A DNA stretch of 34,421 bases from Thermodesulfovibrionia bacterium. GTDB lineage: Bacteria; Nitrospirota; Thermodesulfovibrionia; UBA6902. A program made the position numbers and the translations under genes. Below the pieces are notes generated by a model, which was not told the origin of the DNA, made no database searches, and saw only the letters and a list, made by a program, of their open reading frames with translations. Below, piece after piece: positions 6,179 to 13,694 of this stretch (positions are counted from its first letter, which is position 1; each line of letters begins with the position of its first letter). The stretch covers positions 1-34,421 of the forward strand of contig CAMYJJ010000005.1 of NCBI GenBank assembly GCA_947258735.1, written 5' to 3'.

Positions 6179-7378
6179 TTATTTCTTGCTCAGCTTTTTA
6201 ATTGAATGCAGTACCAGTTCAGAAAGGTACGCTGCTCCCACCCTGAGTACCTCTTCATCAAAATCAAATCCCGGGCTATGGGAGGAAATCCTGTCATGGC
6301 CGTCTTTGGCAGCGCCAAACCTGACAAAACAGCCCGGGACCTGTTGTACGTAATAAGAGAAATCCTCGCCTCCCAGACTCGGGTACGGGAGTGCAATGAG
6401 CGCATTCTTTCCGAGCAGCTTATGAGCTACCTGCTGTGCTATATCACAGGAGGAATCCTGATTTATGATAGGAGGGTACCCCGGCTTAAAGGATACTTTT
6501 ATATCAGCGTCATAATGTATTGATAATGATGAAGCCATCTTCCTGATTTTATCAGTGATCTGGGCCCTGACTGATTCATCGGTTGTTCTGATTGTTCCTT
6601 TTAACACCGCTTTTTCAGCGACTGCGTTATTAACTGATCCGGCCCTTAAATACCCTATCGTTATGACAGCCGGGTGGATAGGGTCAATTTCCCTCGAAAT
6701 AATGGTCTGAATATTAAGTACAATTCTGCTTGAAATAATGACGGCATCGATCGTTTCATGCGGTCGTGCAGCATGTCCGCCTTCCCCTTTAACCCTGATG
6801 TCAAAGGCATCGGTATACGCTGTGTGTATTCCTCTTTTAATACCGATTTCACCTACCTGGTGGCTCCTTTCGATATGCCCTCCAAAGATCATATCCACGC
6901 CATCGAGCACTCCCTCTTCAATCATGGGCTTTGCGCCGCCTTCCCCTTCCTCGGCCGGCTGGAAAATGAGCACTACATTGCCGGCAGGTTTATGTTGCAT
7001 CAGAATTGCAGCAGCTCCCAGCAGCATGGCGATATGACCGTCATGGCCGCATGCATGCATGATACCCGTATTCTGTGAAGAAAAAGGCAGCCCCGTATCT
7101 TCTGTAATAGGGAGCGCGTCCATGTCAGCCCGCAGGGCAATGGTAGGTGCATTCTTATTTTTAGTAATTCTGCCGACAACCCCTGTCCCTGCTATCCCTT
7201 TTTTAAACCTGATCCCAAGCTCTTTCAGCTTGCTGCAGATAAATTCGGAAGTCTTCTCTTCTTTAAATGCCAGCTCAGGATATTGATGGACCGCTCTTCT
7301 TATATCTACCATCCATTCAAACAGCTCGTCATTTACAATTTTCTTCACTTTATTCATATGGCAATCGGCCTGGAACAT
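6179..7378 (-). CDS. M20D-family amidohydrolase (N-acyl-amino-acid / hippurate hydrolase type)
   Basis: This 399-residue metallopeptidase-fold enzyme removes acyl groups from amino acids or small peptides. It has the first metal-site block ALRADMDALPITE, the HACGHDGH block, the PAEEGEGGA catalytic glutamates, a GGHIER histidine and the C-terminal LGGEDFSYY ligand; a dimerisation domain occupies the middle. There is no signal peptide. The start could be Met1 (7378) or Met8 (7357); neither has a strong ribosome binding site, and family alignments usually begin near Met8. It is the first gene of an operon with the YbdK-like ligase and the transpeptidase, which implies work on gamma-glutamyl or N-acyl compounds. 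Confidence 0.92.
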   Translation of the reverse strand: MFQADCHMNKVKKIVNDELFEWMVDIRRAVHQYPELAFKEEKTSEFICSKLKELGIRFKKGIAGTGVVGRITKNKNAPTIALRADMDALPITEDTGLPFSSQNTGIMHACGHDGHIAMLLGAAAILMQHKPAGNVVLIFQPAEEGEGGAKPMIEEGVLDGVDMIFGGHIERSHQVGEIGIKRGIHTAYTDAFDIRVKGEGGHAARPHETIDAVIISSRIVLNIQTIISREIDPIHPAVITIGYLRAGSVNNAVAEKAVLKGTIRTTDESVRAQITDKIRKMASSLSIHYDADIKVSFKPGYPPIINQDSSCDIAQQVAHKLLGKNALIALPYPSLGGEDFSYYVQQVPGCFVRFGAAKDGHDRISSHSPGFDFDEEVLRVGAAYLSELVLHSIKKLSKK

Positions 7379-7413
7379 ATTTTGACTGTTTCAATATGCT
7401 GTCTCATGTATTG

Positions 7414-7437
7414 ATTATACTCCATATCTTTCACTAT
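7414..7437 (-). promoter_or_regulatory. Candidate promoter of the amidohydrolase-ligase-transpeptidase operon
   Basis: On the minus strand a perfect TATAAT (7419-7414) has a TTCAAA box about 18 bases upstream. It lies 35 bases before the first possible ATG, a normal leader length. Confidence 0.5.
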
Positions 7438-7519
7438 TTTGAATAACGCCAGGAAGTTCCGGGAAAATGGAATAAATTACCGGAGGATTGAAATATGGAT
7501 GTAACTAATTTAACATGCA

Positions 7520-7549
7520 TTGAACGGCTTTCATGTTTAATGCTATAAT
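7520..7549 (+). promoter_or_regulatory. Sigma-70 type promoter of the M15-like peptidase gene
   Basis: TTGAAC (7520-7525), an 18-base spacer and TATAAT (7544-7549) preceded by TGC (extended -10). It is one of the best promoter matches in the window. The leader to the ATG at 7592 would be about 35 bases. Confidence 0.75.
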
Positions 7550-7591
7550 GAATACGTTTAGAATCCATGTATATCCATCAGGAGAGCCCCA

Positions 7592-8176
7592 ATGAGTAAC
7601 AGTGACAAACACAATGAAGGTTTAAACCGCAAGATTACGAGAAGGGACCTGATTGCACTGGGACTGGTAACAGCTGCTTCTGCGCTCCTTCCTTTTAAAG
7701 CGTATGCTGGTTCAGAACCAGGACCGGTTCCGAAAGAGCTGCTGTTTTACAATATGTATACTGATGAACATATGAAGATAGTCTACTGGAGAGACGGCAT
7801 GTACCTGCCTGATGCACTGGCAGACATCAATCATATATTCCGGGACATCCGCACAGGGAAGGAAAGAGACATCGACATAAACCTCGTAGATCTGTTATTT
7901 GATATTAAGACCAGGATCAGGAGTAAAGAGCCTTACTGCATCATATCAGGGTACCGCACTCCTAAATCCAATGCTCTCCTGAGTAAAAGGAAAAAAGGTG
8001 TGGCACGGAAAAGTCTCCACATGTTTGGCAAGGCCGTTGATATCAGAATTCCCGGATACAGCCTCAAGGGAATCAGAAGGGTCGCAATGAAGCATCGGGC
8101 AGGGGGTGTTGGTTATTATCCCCGGTCAAAGTTTGTCCATCTCGATGTCGGGGAAGTGCGCTACTGGCGGGGGTAA
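7592..8176 (+). CDS. Tat-exported M15-like (DUF882/YcbK) zinc peptidase
   Basis: The 194-residue protein starts with a twin-arginine signal (KITRRDLIALG, then a hydrophobic run ending near AYAGS), so it should be exported folded. The mature part matches DUF882/YcbK, a relative of M15 D,D- and L,D-carboxypeptidases: ISGYRTPKSN, SLHMFGKAVDIR (HxxxxxxD zinc site) and FVHLDVG (third ligand). It probably trims peptidoglycan cross-links or stem peptides in the periplasm. A GGAGAG sequence precedes the ATG. It is a single gene with its own promoter, convergent with the bactofilin gene. Confidence 0.88.
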   Translation: MSNSDKHNEGLNRKITRRDLIALGLVTAASALLPFKAYAGSEPGPVPKELLFYNMYTDEHMKIVYWRDGMYLPDALADINHIFRDIRTGKERDIDINLVDLLFDIKTRIRSKEPYCIISGYRTPKSNALLSKRKKGVARKSLHMFGKAVDIRIPGYSLKGIRRVAMKHRAGGVGYYPRSKFVHLDVGEVRYWRG

Positions 8177-8346
8177 TTCTTAAAATGACAAATGTCAAAG
8201 CTCAAATACCAAATGAATGTATATTAATTTAAATTAAAATAAGAAAAACGATGACAGGTATTGAATACAGGTTTTAAATTGACATTAAGTCATTAGGAGT
8301 TCAATTGACATTTGGGATTTGAAATTTGACATTAATCTGTCATCTC
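8177..8346. repeat. Inverted repeat element between convergent genes (CAAATGTCAAA type)
   Basis: The gap has two arms: about 8191-8219 with repeated CAAATGTC/CAAATACC-like units, and about 8300-8334 with the complementary GACATTTGGGATTTG pattern. They could pair into one long imperfect hairpin and may act as a bidirectional terminator for the peptidase and bactofilin genes. The same element type occurs at 10640-10770. Confidence 0.7.
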
Positions 8347-8931
8347 TTATCCGTTGCCGATTTCTTTTTTACCATCTTCCTGTTCGATTTTCTTTTCAAC
8401 AGGAGGACTCTTTAACAGGACCAGTTCCTGCTGGGCCTGGCTGACCTGACCTTCAATGGCAGCGCCTCTGGCAATTGATATGCTTTCCCTGTAAAACAGT
8501 TCCCCCTTGCCCTTTGCATCCGGCCCTATTTCGATCTCTTTACCTTCCAGTTTTCCGGTAAACTCCCCGTTGATGTATATTGTGCCTTCTGAGACGATTT
8601 CATTACCGTTAAACGTTCCGGTGATGCGCACATCACTTCCGGCGCTGATGTTACCACGAAGCATTGAGCCTTCCAGATCAACTTTCCCGCCTTTTGTCTC
8701 GATGTCTCCGCTGCAGCTGCCCTTAATAACAATGTTTGAGTCAGTTTTTGAAATTATGTTGCCTTCAATATCTCCGTTTAATTCCAGGTCACAGGTAACA
8801 TTGATATCACCAATGAGTTTATTGCCCTTTAATATAGTATTGGAAGCCTTGCCAATGAGCTCTTTTGGTTTGGACGTCTGAACATCCCCGATGCCTTCAT
8901 CTTCAACGGACGTGTCTCTTTTTTTAAACAT
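8347..8931 (-). CDS. Bactofilin family cytoskeletal protein
   Basis: The 194-residue product has the bactofilin (DUF583) right-handed beta-helix: short repeats such as DIEGNI, IKGSCSGDI, GSMLRGNI, ITGTFNGN and INGEFTGKLEG, with alternating hydrophobic positions from about residue 35 to 160, flanked by disordered charged tails. Bactofilins polymerise without nucleotide and scaffold cell-wall enzymes at the inner membrane. It has a GGGGGAA site before the ATG and starts 44 bases after the SH3b gene, probably co-transcribed. The neighbouring peptidase and SH3b genes fit a cell-wall role. Confidence 0.93.
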   Translation of the reverse strand: MFKKRDTSVEDEGIGDVQTSKPKELIGKASNTILKGNKLIGDINVTCDLELNGDIEGNIISKTDSNIVIKGSCSGDIETKGGKVDLEGSMLRGNISAGSDVRITGTFNGNEIVSEGTIYINGEFTGKLEGKEIEIGPDAKGKGELFYRESISIARGAAIEGQVSQAQQELVLLKSPPVEKKIEQEDGKKEIGNG

Positions 8932-8975
8932 ATGTTCCCCCAGTTATTGAAAGTTACAAAGACAGATTTTGCTGA

Positions 8976-9422
8976 TTAATATATCCACAGGAGTTTTCTG
9001 AATATCCATCCTGAGTCACCAAATTCATCAATGACCTTTACCCAGGGAGGCTGCATCTTTACTACTTTAAAGGAGTCATATTTTAAAGCCGGACTCATCG
9101 GTATTTTGCTGTATTTCTCGCCCGGCCCTTTCCTGACATTTGCTTTATCAACCTTTACAACTGCACAGTTATATTCGCTCGTAACCAGTTTGCTGTATAC
9201 CCAGTGGACATCACCGTCAACATCATTGACTTTGTACCAGTTTCCTTTTGAGGCAAGCTTTTTAAATGGCATGTATTTAAAAACTTCCCATGTCTTTTCA
9301 AACTTGGTCCCGGGGCCGCTTCTCAGGTTTGCTTCGGGAACTTTGACGCATAACGCATAGGAATTATTCGATAAAATAATTGTTAAGAAAACCAGCATAG
9401 ACAAAAACAGTATTTTTTTCAT
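8976..9422 (-). CDS. Exported protein with two bacterial SH3 (SH3b) domains
   Basis: Starting at the ATG at 9422, which has a perfect AGGAGG at 9433-9428, the protein is 148 residues: signal peptide (about 1-24, ending SYA), then two SH3b domains, each opening with the ANLRSGPG / ANVRKGPG signature and closing with WVYSKL / WIFRKL. SH3b domains bind peptidoglycan or partner peptides, so this is likely a periplasmic wall-binding protein. An in-frame extension to 9566 is rejected because it precedes the ribosome binding site and covers the promoter. It is the first gene of a probable operon with the bactofilin gene. Confidence 0.9.
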   Translation of the reverse strand: MKKILFLSMLVFLTIILSNNSYALCVKVPEANLRSGPGTKFEKTWEVFKYMPFKKLASKGNWYKVNDVDGDVHWVYSKLVTSEYNCAVVKVDKANVRKGPGEKYSKIPMSPALKYDSFKVVKMQPPWVKVIDEFGDSGWIFRKLLWIY

Positions 9423-9452
9423 AAAAACCTCCTCGCACAATACTCTAAATGT

Positions 9453-9480
9453 TTTATAATTTTTTTGCAATAAATTGCAA
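9453..9480 (-). promoter_or_regulatory. Promoter of the SH3b-bactofilin operon, overlapping TTGCAA repeats
   Basis: TTGCAA (9480-9475), a 16-base spacer and TATAAA (9458-9453) on the minus strand. Two copies of the self-complementary TTGCAA, four bases apart (9465-9470 and 9475-9480), overlap the -35 box and could form an operator; that is only inference. Confidence 0.55.
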
Positions 9481-9758
9481 GATGTACTCCTGACAAAGAT
9501 ACGCAGTAATGAATAATATTTGTGGGTTACCATTACGCATACATGATAGGATGCAGATATGAACAAATTATATAGATAAATTATTACTCATATTGATATA
9601 CTTATGAATCATATTGAAGCAAAGGGCATATTTCATATGAGATTTCCATCACCTGGCTTATGATGCTAACAATACACATTAGTTCTCATTAATGAGTTAC
9701 TGTCACAATTTCAGAAAATACGAAAAATGTTAACAGGACACCTGTATCCATCATATAT
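9481..9758. other. Intergenic stretch without recognisable gene
   Basis: AT-rich region upstream of both the SH3b gene (minus) and the 89-residue gene (plus). I see no RNA gene, repeat or well supported small frame. A CAGGACACCTG near-palindrome lies at about 9735-9745. Confidence 0.5.
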
Positions 9759-9767
9759 GGAGGGGAG

Positions 9768-10037
9768 ATGAGAAAACGTCAGAAAGTGGTTTTGCTCATG
9801 TATATGTATGCTGTTATTTTTTTTGGTTTTATCTATGTCCCGTATATGAAACACTTTCCTGACGGAGTGAAGAGATTTGTGGGACATCATTTCCGGCTAA
9901 GGCTTTTTGCAATAACACCATGGGAGAAGACAGTCTGGGGTGCTGTCACTATTGATGCCAACCTGATTATTGCTGAGCTTCTTGCAATCACTGCGGTTAC
10001 GATAGTTATTTTTCTGCTGTTTAAAGCTGAATCGTGA
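9768..10037 (+). CDS. Small two-helix membrane protein, unknown function
   Basis: The 89-residue protein has two hydrophobic segments, about residues 7-24 and 64-85, joined by a loop with PYMKHFPDGVKRF and several basic residues. The GGAGGGGA site two bases before ATG is strong and the composition is that of a real protein. I do not recognise a family. It ends 16 bases before the stop of the convergent 31-residue gene on the other strand. Paired small membrane proteins of this kind are sometimes accessory subunits or toxins, but nothing here decides. Confidence 0.75.
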   Translation: MRKRQKVVLLMYMYAVIFFGFIYVPYMKHFPDGVKRFVGHHFRLRLFAITPWEKTVWGAVTIDANLIIAELLAITAVTIVIFLLFKAES

Positions 10038-10053
10038 TACAAAGTTAAGGCTT

Positions 10054-10149
10054 TCAATCAACAATCATAATCAGAACCGGTACAACAAAAACCAGCCAGA
10101 CCGATACCTCAAACACTATCGAAGAAGCTTTAGATATTCTTTTTTTCAT
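10054..10149 (-). CDS. 31-residue single-helix membrane peptide
   Basis: Minus-strand ATG at 10149 follows a near-perfect AAAGGAGGAATAAA ribosome binding site. The peptide has a basic start (MKKRISKAS), one hydrophobic segment (about residues 16-30, VSVWLVFVVPVLIMIV) and ends in Asp. The strong start site and membrane pattern argue that it is translated despite its size. No homologue is recognised. It could be a small regulatory or accessory membrane peptide, or a type I toxin-like peptide; no antisense RNA can be shown from sequence alone. Confidence 0.65.
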   Translation of the reverse strand: MKKRISKASSIVFEVSVWLVFVVPVLIMIVD

Positions 10150-10482
10150 TTTATTCCTCCTTTATTACAAAATGCACTATAGTTGATTTTATAATCAGTA
10201 ATTAATATAGCAATATGTATTCCCGCGCAACAGCATTACTGCTGATGAACTGTTAATCTATATTAATCATAAGGTTATGGGCTATATACCAGTTGACGCG
10301 AAGTTTGTACACAGCGTATATCCGATACATTGCACATAACTGTGCCACCCCGCATATGACATGATACAATCCAAATTGAAACACGGAGTGTATGTAAGGA
10401 CAATGTTTAGTGAACAGTCTGCCTGAATCTTTTAACCAGACTCTATATTTTTATTTGATTCAAAGAAGAAGTTGCAAAAGAA
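10150..10482. other. Intergenic stretch upstream of the 31-residue gene
   Basis: No gene found. TATAGT at 10181-10176 (minus) is a weak candidate -10 for the 31-residue gene, and CAGCATTACTGCTG (about 10229-10242) is a small palindrome. Nothing else stands out before the tRNA terminator. Confidence 0.45.
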
Positions 10483-10510
10483 GAGGGCTTACGGAGGTCC
10501 GTAAGCCCTT
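10483..10510 (-). terminator. Rho-independent terminator of tRNA-fMet
   Basis: A perfect 10-bp stem (GGGCTTACGG with CCGTAAGCCC, 10485-10508), extendable by one A-T pair, with a 4-base loop. Downstream on the minus strand the sequence is TCTTCTTTTGC, a modest U-rich tail. It lies about 10 bases after the encoded CCA end. Confidence 0.75.
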
Positions 10511-10519
10511 GATTTTAAT

Positions 10520-10596
<77 letters not shown>

Positions 10597-10604
10597 AACT
10601 ATAT

Positions 10605-10634
10605 AAGATACGTTAGATTTGGTTGAAAAGTCAA
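10605..10634 (-). promoter_or_regulatory. Promoter of tRNA-fMet
   Basis: On the minus strand TTGACT (10634-10629), an 18-base spacer and TATCTT (10610-10605), eight bases before the mature 5' end. Confidence 0.5.
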
Positions 10635-10639
10635 ATCAG

Positions 10640-10770
10640 ATTAAATATCAAATGTCAAAATCCCAATGTCAAATAAAATCCTAATATTCAATACCAAAAA
10701 AAAGATGTCCCTGCCATGAATTAACTTATTTTATCTTAAGGCCTTTGATATTCAATTGACATGTAAGCTT
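10640..10770. repeat. Inverted repeat element (CAAATGTC type) downstream of glmM
   Basis: Arms at about 10645-10675 (ATATCAAATGTCAAAATCC, CAATGTCAAAT) and 10745-10775 (TTGATATTCAATTGACATG) are approximately complementary, the same repeat class as at 8177-8346. It lies after the glmM stop and may end or stabilise that transcript. Confidence 0.65.
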
Positions 10771-10851
10771 TGAAACTGGTCATTCGAGGTGGCAGCAGGT
10801 TATGCATTGTGTACCGGTATGATAAGTAAGAATGTTTGCTTGTGCAAGTAG

Positions 10852-12216
10852 TTATTTCATCTCTTTTTTTATGACTTCTGCAATATCATTGGCCATTTCT
10901 GATATGCCATCCATATTATCACCCTCAATCATGACCCTGATCTTGGGCTCTGTACCGGAAGCCCTCACGAGTATTCGTCCATTGTTCAGCTTCTTATTAG
11001 CTTTTTTAATTGCTGTTTTTATCTTTGGATAGTCATTTATGTCCCTGACTTTTTTGACTGTCACGTTAACGAGAATCTGAGGATATATGGGAATATATGA
11101 TGCAAACTCTGACAGGGTTTTGCCTCTTCTGCTCATGATCGACAGGACCTGCAGGGCTGTGATCGGACCGTCACCCGTTGTATTGTGGTCGAGTAATATT
11201 ATATGACCTGACTGTTCACCTCCCAGGTTGCAGCCCCGCTTCACCATCTCTTCAACGACATACCTGTCCCCCACATCTGTCCTTCTCAGCTTTATTCCCG
11301 CCTTCTTCAGAAACAGTTCAAACCCGATATTACTCATGACCGTGGCAACCACGGTATTCCCCGTAAGGGTACCCTCTTTCTTCATGTCCATTGCACAAAT
11401 TGCCATGATCTTATCGCCGTCAATTATTTCACCTTTTTCATCGCACAGGATTGTTCTGTCCGCGTCTCCGTCATGTGCTATTCCGATATGGGCTTTATGT
11501 TCCAGCACAGCCTGCTGCATGGCTTCAGGATGTGAGGTGCCGCAATTTTCATTAATGTTTAATCCATCGGGATTGTCATTAATGGCGATGACACTGGCAC
11601 CAAGCTCACGCAGAACAGATGGAGTGATTTTATACGCTGAGCCGTTGCTGCAATCTACGACGACCTTCATTCCCTCAAGGGTACGCCCTTTTGGAAATGT
11701 AGATTTAATATGTTCTATATACCTGCCGGAAGCATCATCAATCCTGTGGGCCTTGCCAATGTCAGCACCTTTGGGTCTTATTTTTTCGAGCCGGGCAGAG
11801 AACATGGTCTTTTCTATCTCAGCCTCGGTGCTGTCAGGGAGTTTAAATCCGTCAGAAGAGAAAAACTTGATTCCATTATCATCATACGGGTTATGAGAAG
11901 CTGAAATAACGACTCCTGCGTCCACCCTCAGGCTTCTGGAAACAAAAGCTATTCCGGGAGTCGGCATGGGACCGACCAGTTCAACGTTCATGCCCATTGA
12001 GCATATGCCTGATGTAAGCGCACTTTCCAGCATATAGCCGGACAGCCTCGTGTCCTTACCAATGAGAATACAGTTGCGCCCGTGTTTTTTCTTCAATACA
12101 TGTGCAGCGGCCCTCCCCACTTCAAATGCAATCTCGCCGGTCATGGGAGCATGATTGGCTTTCCCGCGTATCCCGTCTGTTCCGAACAGTTTAGTTCTTT
12201 TTTTCCTCGTGGTCAT
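10852..12216 (-). CDS. glmM: Phosphoglucosamine mutase
   Basis: GlmM converts glucosamine-6-phosphate to glucosamine-1-phosphate on the way to UDP-GlcNAc for peptidoglycan and lipopolysaccharide. The 454-residue protein has all landmarks: LFGTDGIRG at the start, the active-site phosphoserine Ser107 in ISASHNP, the metal loop DGDADR, the sugar loop GEQSGH and the phosphate loop RASGTEPKIRV. It overlaps cdaR by four bases. In other bacteria GlmM binds and inhibits the CdaA diadenylate cyclase encoded in the same operon, and that gene order is preserved here. Confidence 0.98.
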   Translation of the reverse strand: MTTRKKRTKLFGTDGIRGKANHAPMTGEIAFEVGRAAAHVLKKKHGRNCILIGKDTRLSGYMLESALTSGICSMGMNVELVGPMPTPGIAFVSRSLRVDAGVVISASHNPYDDNGIKFFSSDGFKLPDSTEAEIEKTMFSARLEKIRPKGADIGKAHRIDDASGRYIEHIKSTFPKGRTLEGMKVVVDCSNGSAYKITPSVLRELGASVIAINDNPDGLNINENCGTSHPEAMQQAVLEHKAHIGIAHDGDADRTILCDEKGEIIDGDKIMAICAMDMKKEGTLTGNTVVATVMSNIGFELFLKKAGIKLRRTDVGDRYVVEEMVKRGCNLGGEQSGHIILLDHNTTGDGPITALQVLSIMSRRGKTLSEFASYIPIYPQILVNVTVKKVRDINDYPKIKTAIKKANKKLNNGRILVRASGTEPKIRVMIEGDNMDGISEMANDIAEVIKKEMK

Positions 12217-12878
12217 TTATTGTCCGTTTCCTGGTTTATTTGTTTAACTGATATGTTAACGTCCACTTTATTAATGCTCTTCCTGATGCTGCCATGCAGC
12301 AGATTAAGGTTTGCCTTATATATCAGGTCAGAATTAATATCATTGATATCAATAGGCTCTGTCTTAACTCTTCGGATTTTTCTTATTAAACTTTTAGGAC
12401 CCTCAATAACAACAGCGTCAGGAGAGGAGATTACGGAGACTATTTCATACCCCTTTTCCGGTTTGCCTACAATATCTGCCTTCACTGTGACGCTCTTGCT
12501 CATCTGCTCTTCGATTTTGAGGCTGACGGTCTCAGGGTCTATGTTTCTTATGGTCAGCATTTTTGAAAGTTCTATATTTTCCCTGGAAATGGTAAAAAAT
12601 GATTTACCGGTTTTAGCTTCACTGAGGTCAATGACGGCATTGACGTCACTCTTTTTCAGGTCCTTCAGGATTCTCTCCTGCCCTTCGATGCTCACGTTGA
12701 TAGTTTCAGGAAAGTCCACAACCTCAAGCTTAGCGGGAAGATTAATAAAACTCACAGGAATGTCTATTGTCATATCCGCACGACCGCTTAAAATGACAAA
12801 GAACCAGAGTATTATTGCCAGAATCAGGGAAGTCAGTTTCAGCCAGATATTAGTGGTTAAAAAATCTTTTATCATCAT
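12213..12878 (-). CDS. cdaR: CdaR / YbbR-domain regulator of diadenylate cyclase
   Basis: The 221-residue protein has one N-terminal membrane helix (about residues 12-31, LKLTSLILAIILWFFVILSG) and an extracytoplasmic part with about two YbbR repeats (motifs such as IDIPVSFINLP, PETVSLKIE, PDAVVIEGP). In Firmicutes CdaR modulates the membrane diadenylate cyclase CdaA. Four-base overlaps with cdaA upstream and glmM downstream indicate translational coupling of the three genes. It is shorter than Firmicute versions, which carry more repeats. Confidence 0.9.
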   Translation of the reverse strand: MMIKDFLTTNIWLKLTSLILAIILWFFVILSGRADMTIDIPVSFINLPAKLEVVDFPETINVSIEGQERILKDLKKSDVNAVIDLSEAKTGKSFFTISRENIELSKMLTIRNIDPETVSLKIEEQMSKSVTVKADIVGKPEKGYEIVSVISSPDAVVIEGPKSLIRKIRRVKTEPIDINDINSDLIYKANLNLLHGSIRKSINKVDVNISVKQINQETDNK

Positions 12879-13636
12879 TTCTTGTCCTGTGTGATAAAGT
12901 GCTCAGTCAGGAAGTCCCTCAGAGTGCCCATGTCCACATTCTTTTCGATAGTACTGCCTATCGCGGTTGTTATGCTGCCTGTTTCTTCAGAAACGATGAT
13001 CACTACTGAATCAGTCTCTTCTGTAAGACCAATGCCGGCCCTGTGTCTTGTGCCAAACGCCTTTGAGATATCGGCACTTAATGTGAGAGGCAGAAAACAG
13101 CCTGCAGCAACAACACGATTACCCCTGATAATTACTGCTCCGTCATGCATCGGAGAGCTCGGGTGAAATATGCTTAACAGCAGCTCATGTGTGACCTTGG
13201 CGTCAAGCGGGGTACCCATCTCTATAAAATCATTAAGACTGGTCTCCTTTTCAATAACGATAAGTGCGCCGATCTGTCTGCTGGACAGCGCAATAGATGC
13301 CCTGACCACTTCTTCAATGGATCTCATCTCCTCTGCTGAAGCAAAGGACGGTAAAAACCGTGCCTCTCCCATCTGCGCAAGGGTCTTTCTTATTTCCGGT
13401 TGAAATAGAATTATCACGGCAAGGACAATCTGTGCCCACAGGCTCTGAATGATCCAGTCAATCGTATATAATCCCAGGTACTTTGAAAAAAGCAGTGCCA
13501 CAAAAAGCACGCCGATACCGATAAGCATCTGGGCTGCTTTTGTCCCTTTTAAAATTAACAGGACCCTGTACAGTATGGTCGCAACAAGAAGAATATCAAG
13601 GATATCCTGCCATCGTATGAGCTTGATGATTTCCAT
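12875..13636 (-). CDS. cdaA: Diadenylate cyclase CdaA (c-di-AMP synthase)
   Basis: The enzyme condenses two ATP into c-di-AMP at the inner membrane. The 253-residue protein has three N-terminal membrane helices (about 13-30, 37-55, 63-80), then the DAC domain with the catalytic D165-G-A in SPMHDGAVII and the R197-H-R motif in GTRHRAGIG. Length and helix layout match CdaA. The start M-EIIKLIRWQDILDILL aligns with family starts; there is no Shine-Dalgarno and a TATAAT box lies only 11 bases upstream, suggesting a leaderless transcript. It is the first gene of cdaA-cdaR-glmM. Confidence 0.97.
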   Translation of the reverse strand: MEIIKLIRWQDILDILLVATILYRVLLILKGTKAAQMLIGIGVLFVALLFSKYLGLYTIDWIIQSLWAQIVLAVIILFQPEIRKTLAQMGEARFLPSFASAEEMRSIEEVVRASIALSSRQIGALIVIEKETSLNDFIEMGTPLDAKVTHELLLSIFHPSSPMHDGAVIIRGNRVVAAGCFLPLTLSADISKAFGTRHRAGIGLTEETDSVVIIVSEETGSITTAIGSTIEKNVDMGTLRDFLTEHFITQDKK

Positions 13637-13647
13637 GGCTGGAAAAT

Positions 13648-13656
13648 ATTATAGCA
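13648..13656 (-). promoter_or_regulatory. Extended -10 promoter (TGCTATAAT) of cdaA-cdaR-glmM
   Basis: TGC-TATAAT on the minus strand, 11 bases before the cdaA ATG. A perfect 12-bp palindrome AACACCGGTGTT (13682-13693) lies just upstream, next to the tonB stop, and could be an operator or a short terminator; this is inference. Confidence 0.55.
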
Positions 13657-13694
13657 GGTTTACTGATATTATTAAGGAGTAAACACCGGTGTTG

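Noticed and set aside
9423..9566. Longer start of the SH3b protein
   Set aside because: The extension covers the promoter and lies upstream of the perfect AGGAGG; the signal peptide begins at 9422.
11228..11896. Plus-strand frame of 222 codons
   Set aside because: Antisense shadow of glmM.
12082..12894. Long plus-strand frame of 270 codons
   Set aside because: It is antisense to glmM and cdaR, which are certain; hydrophobic composition is typical of shadow frames.
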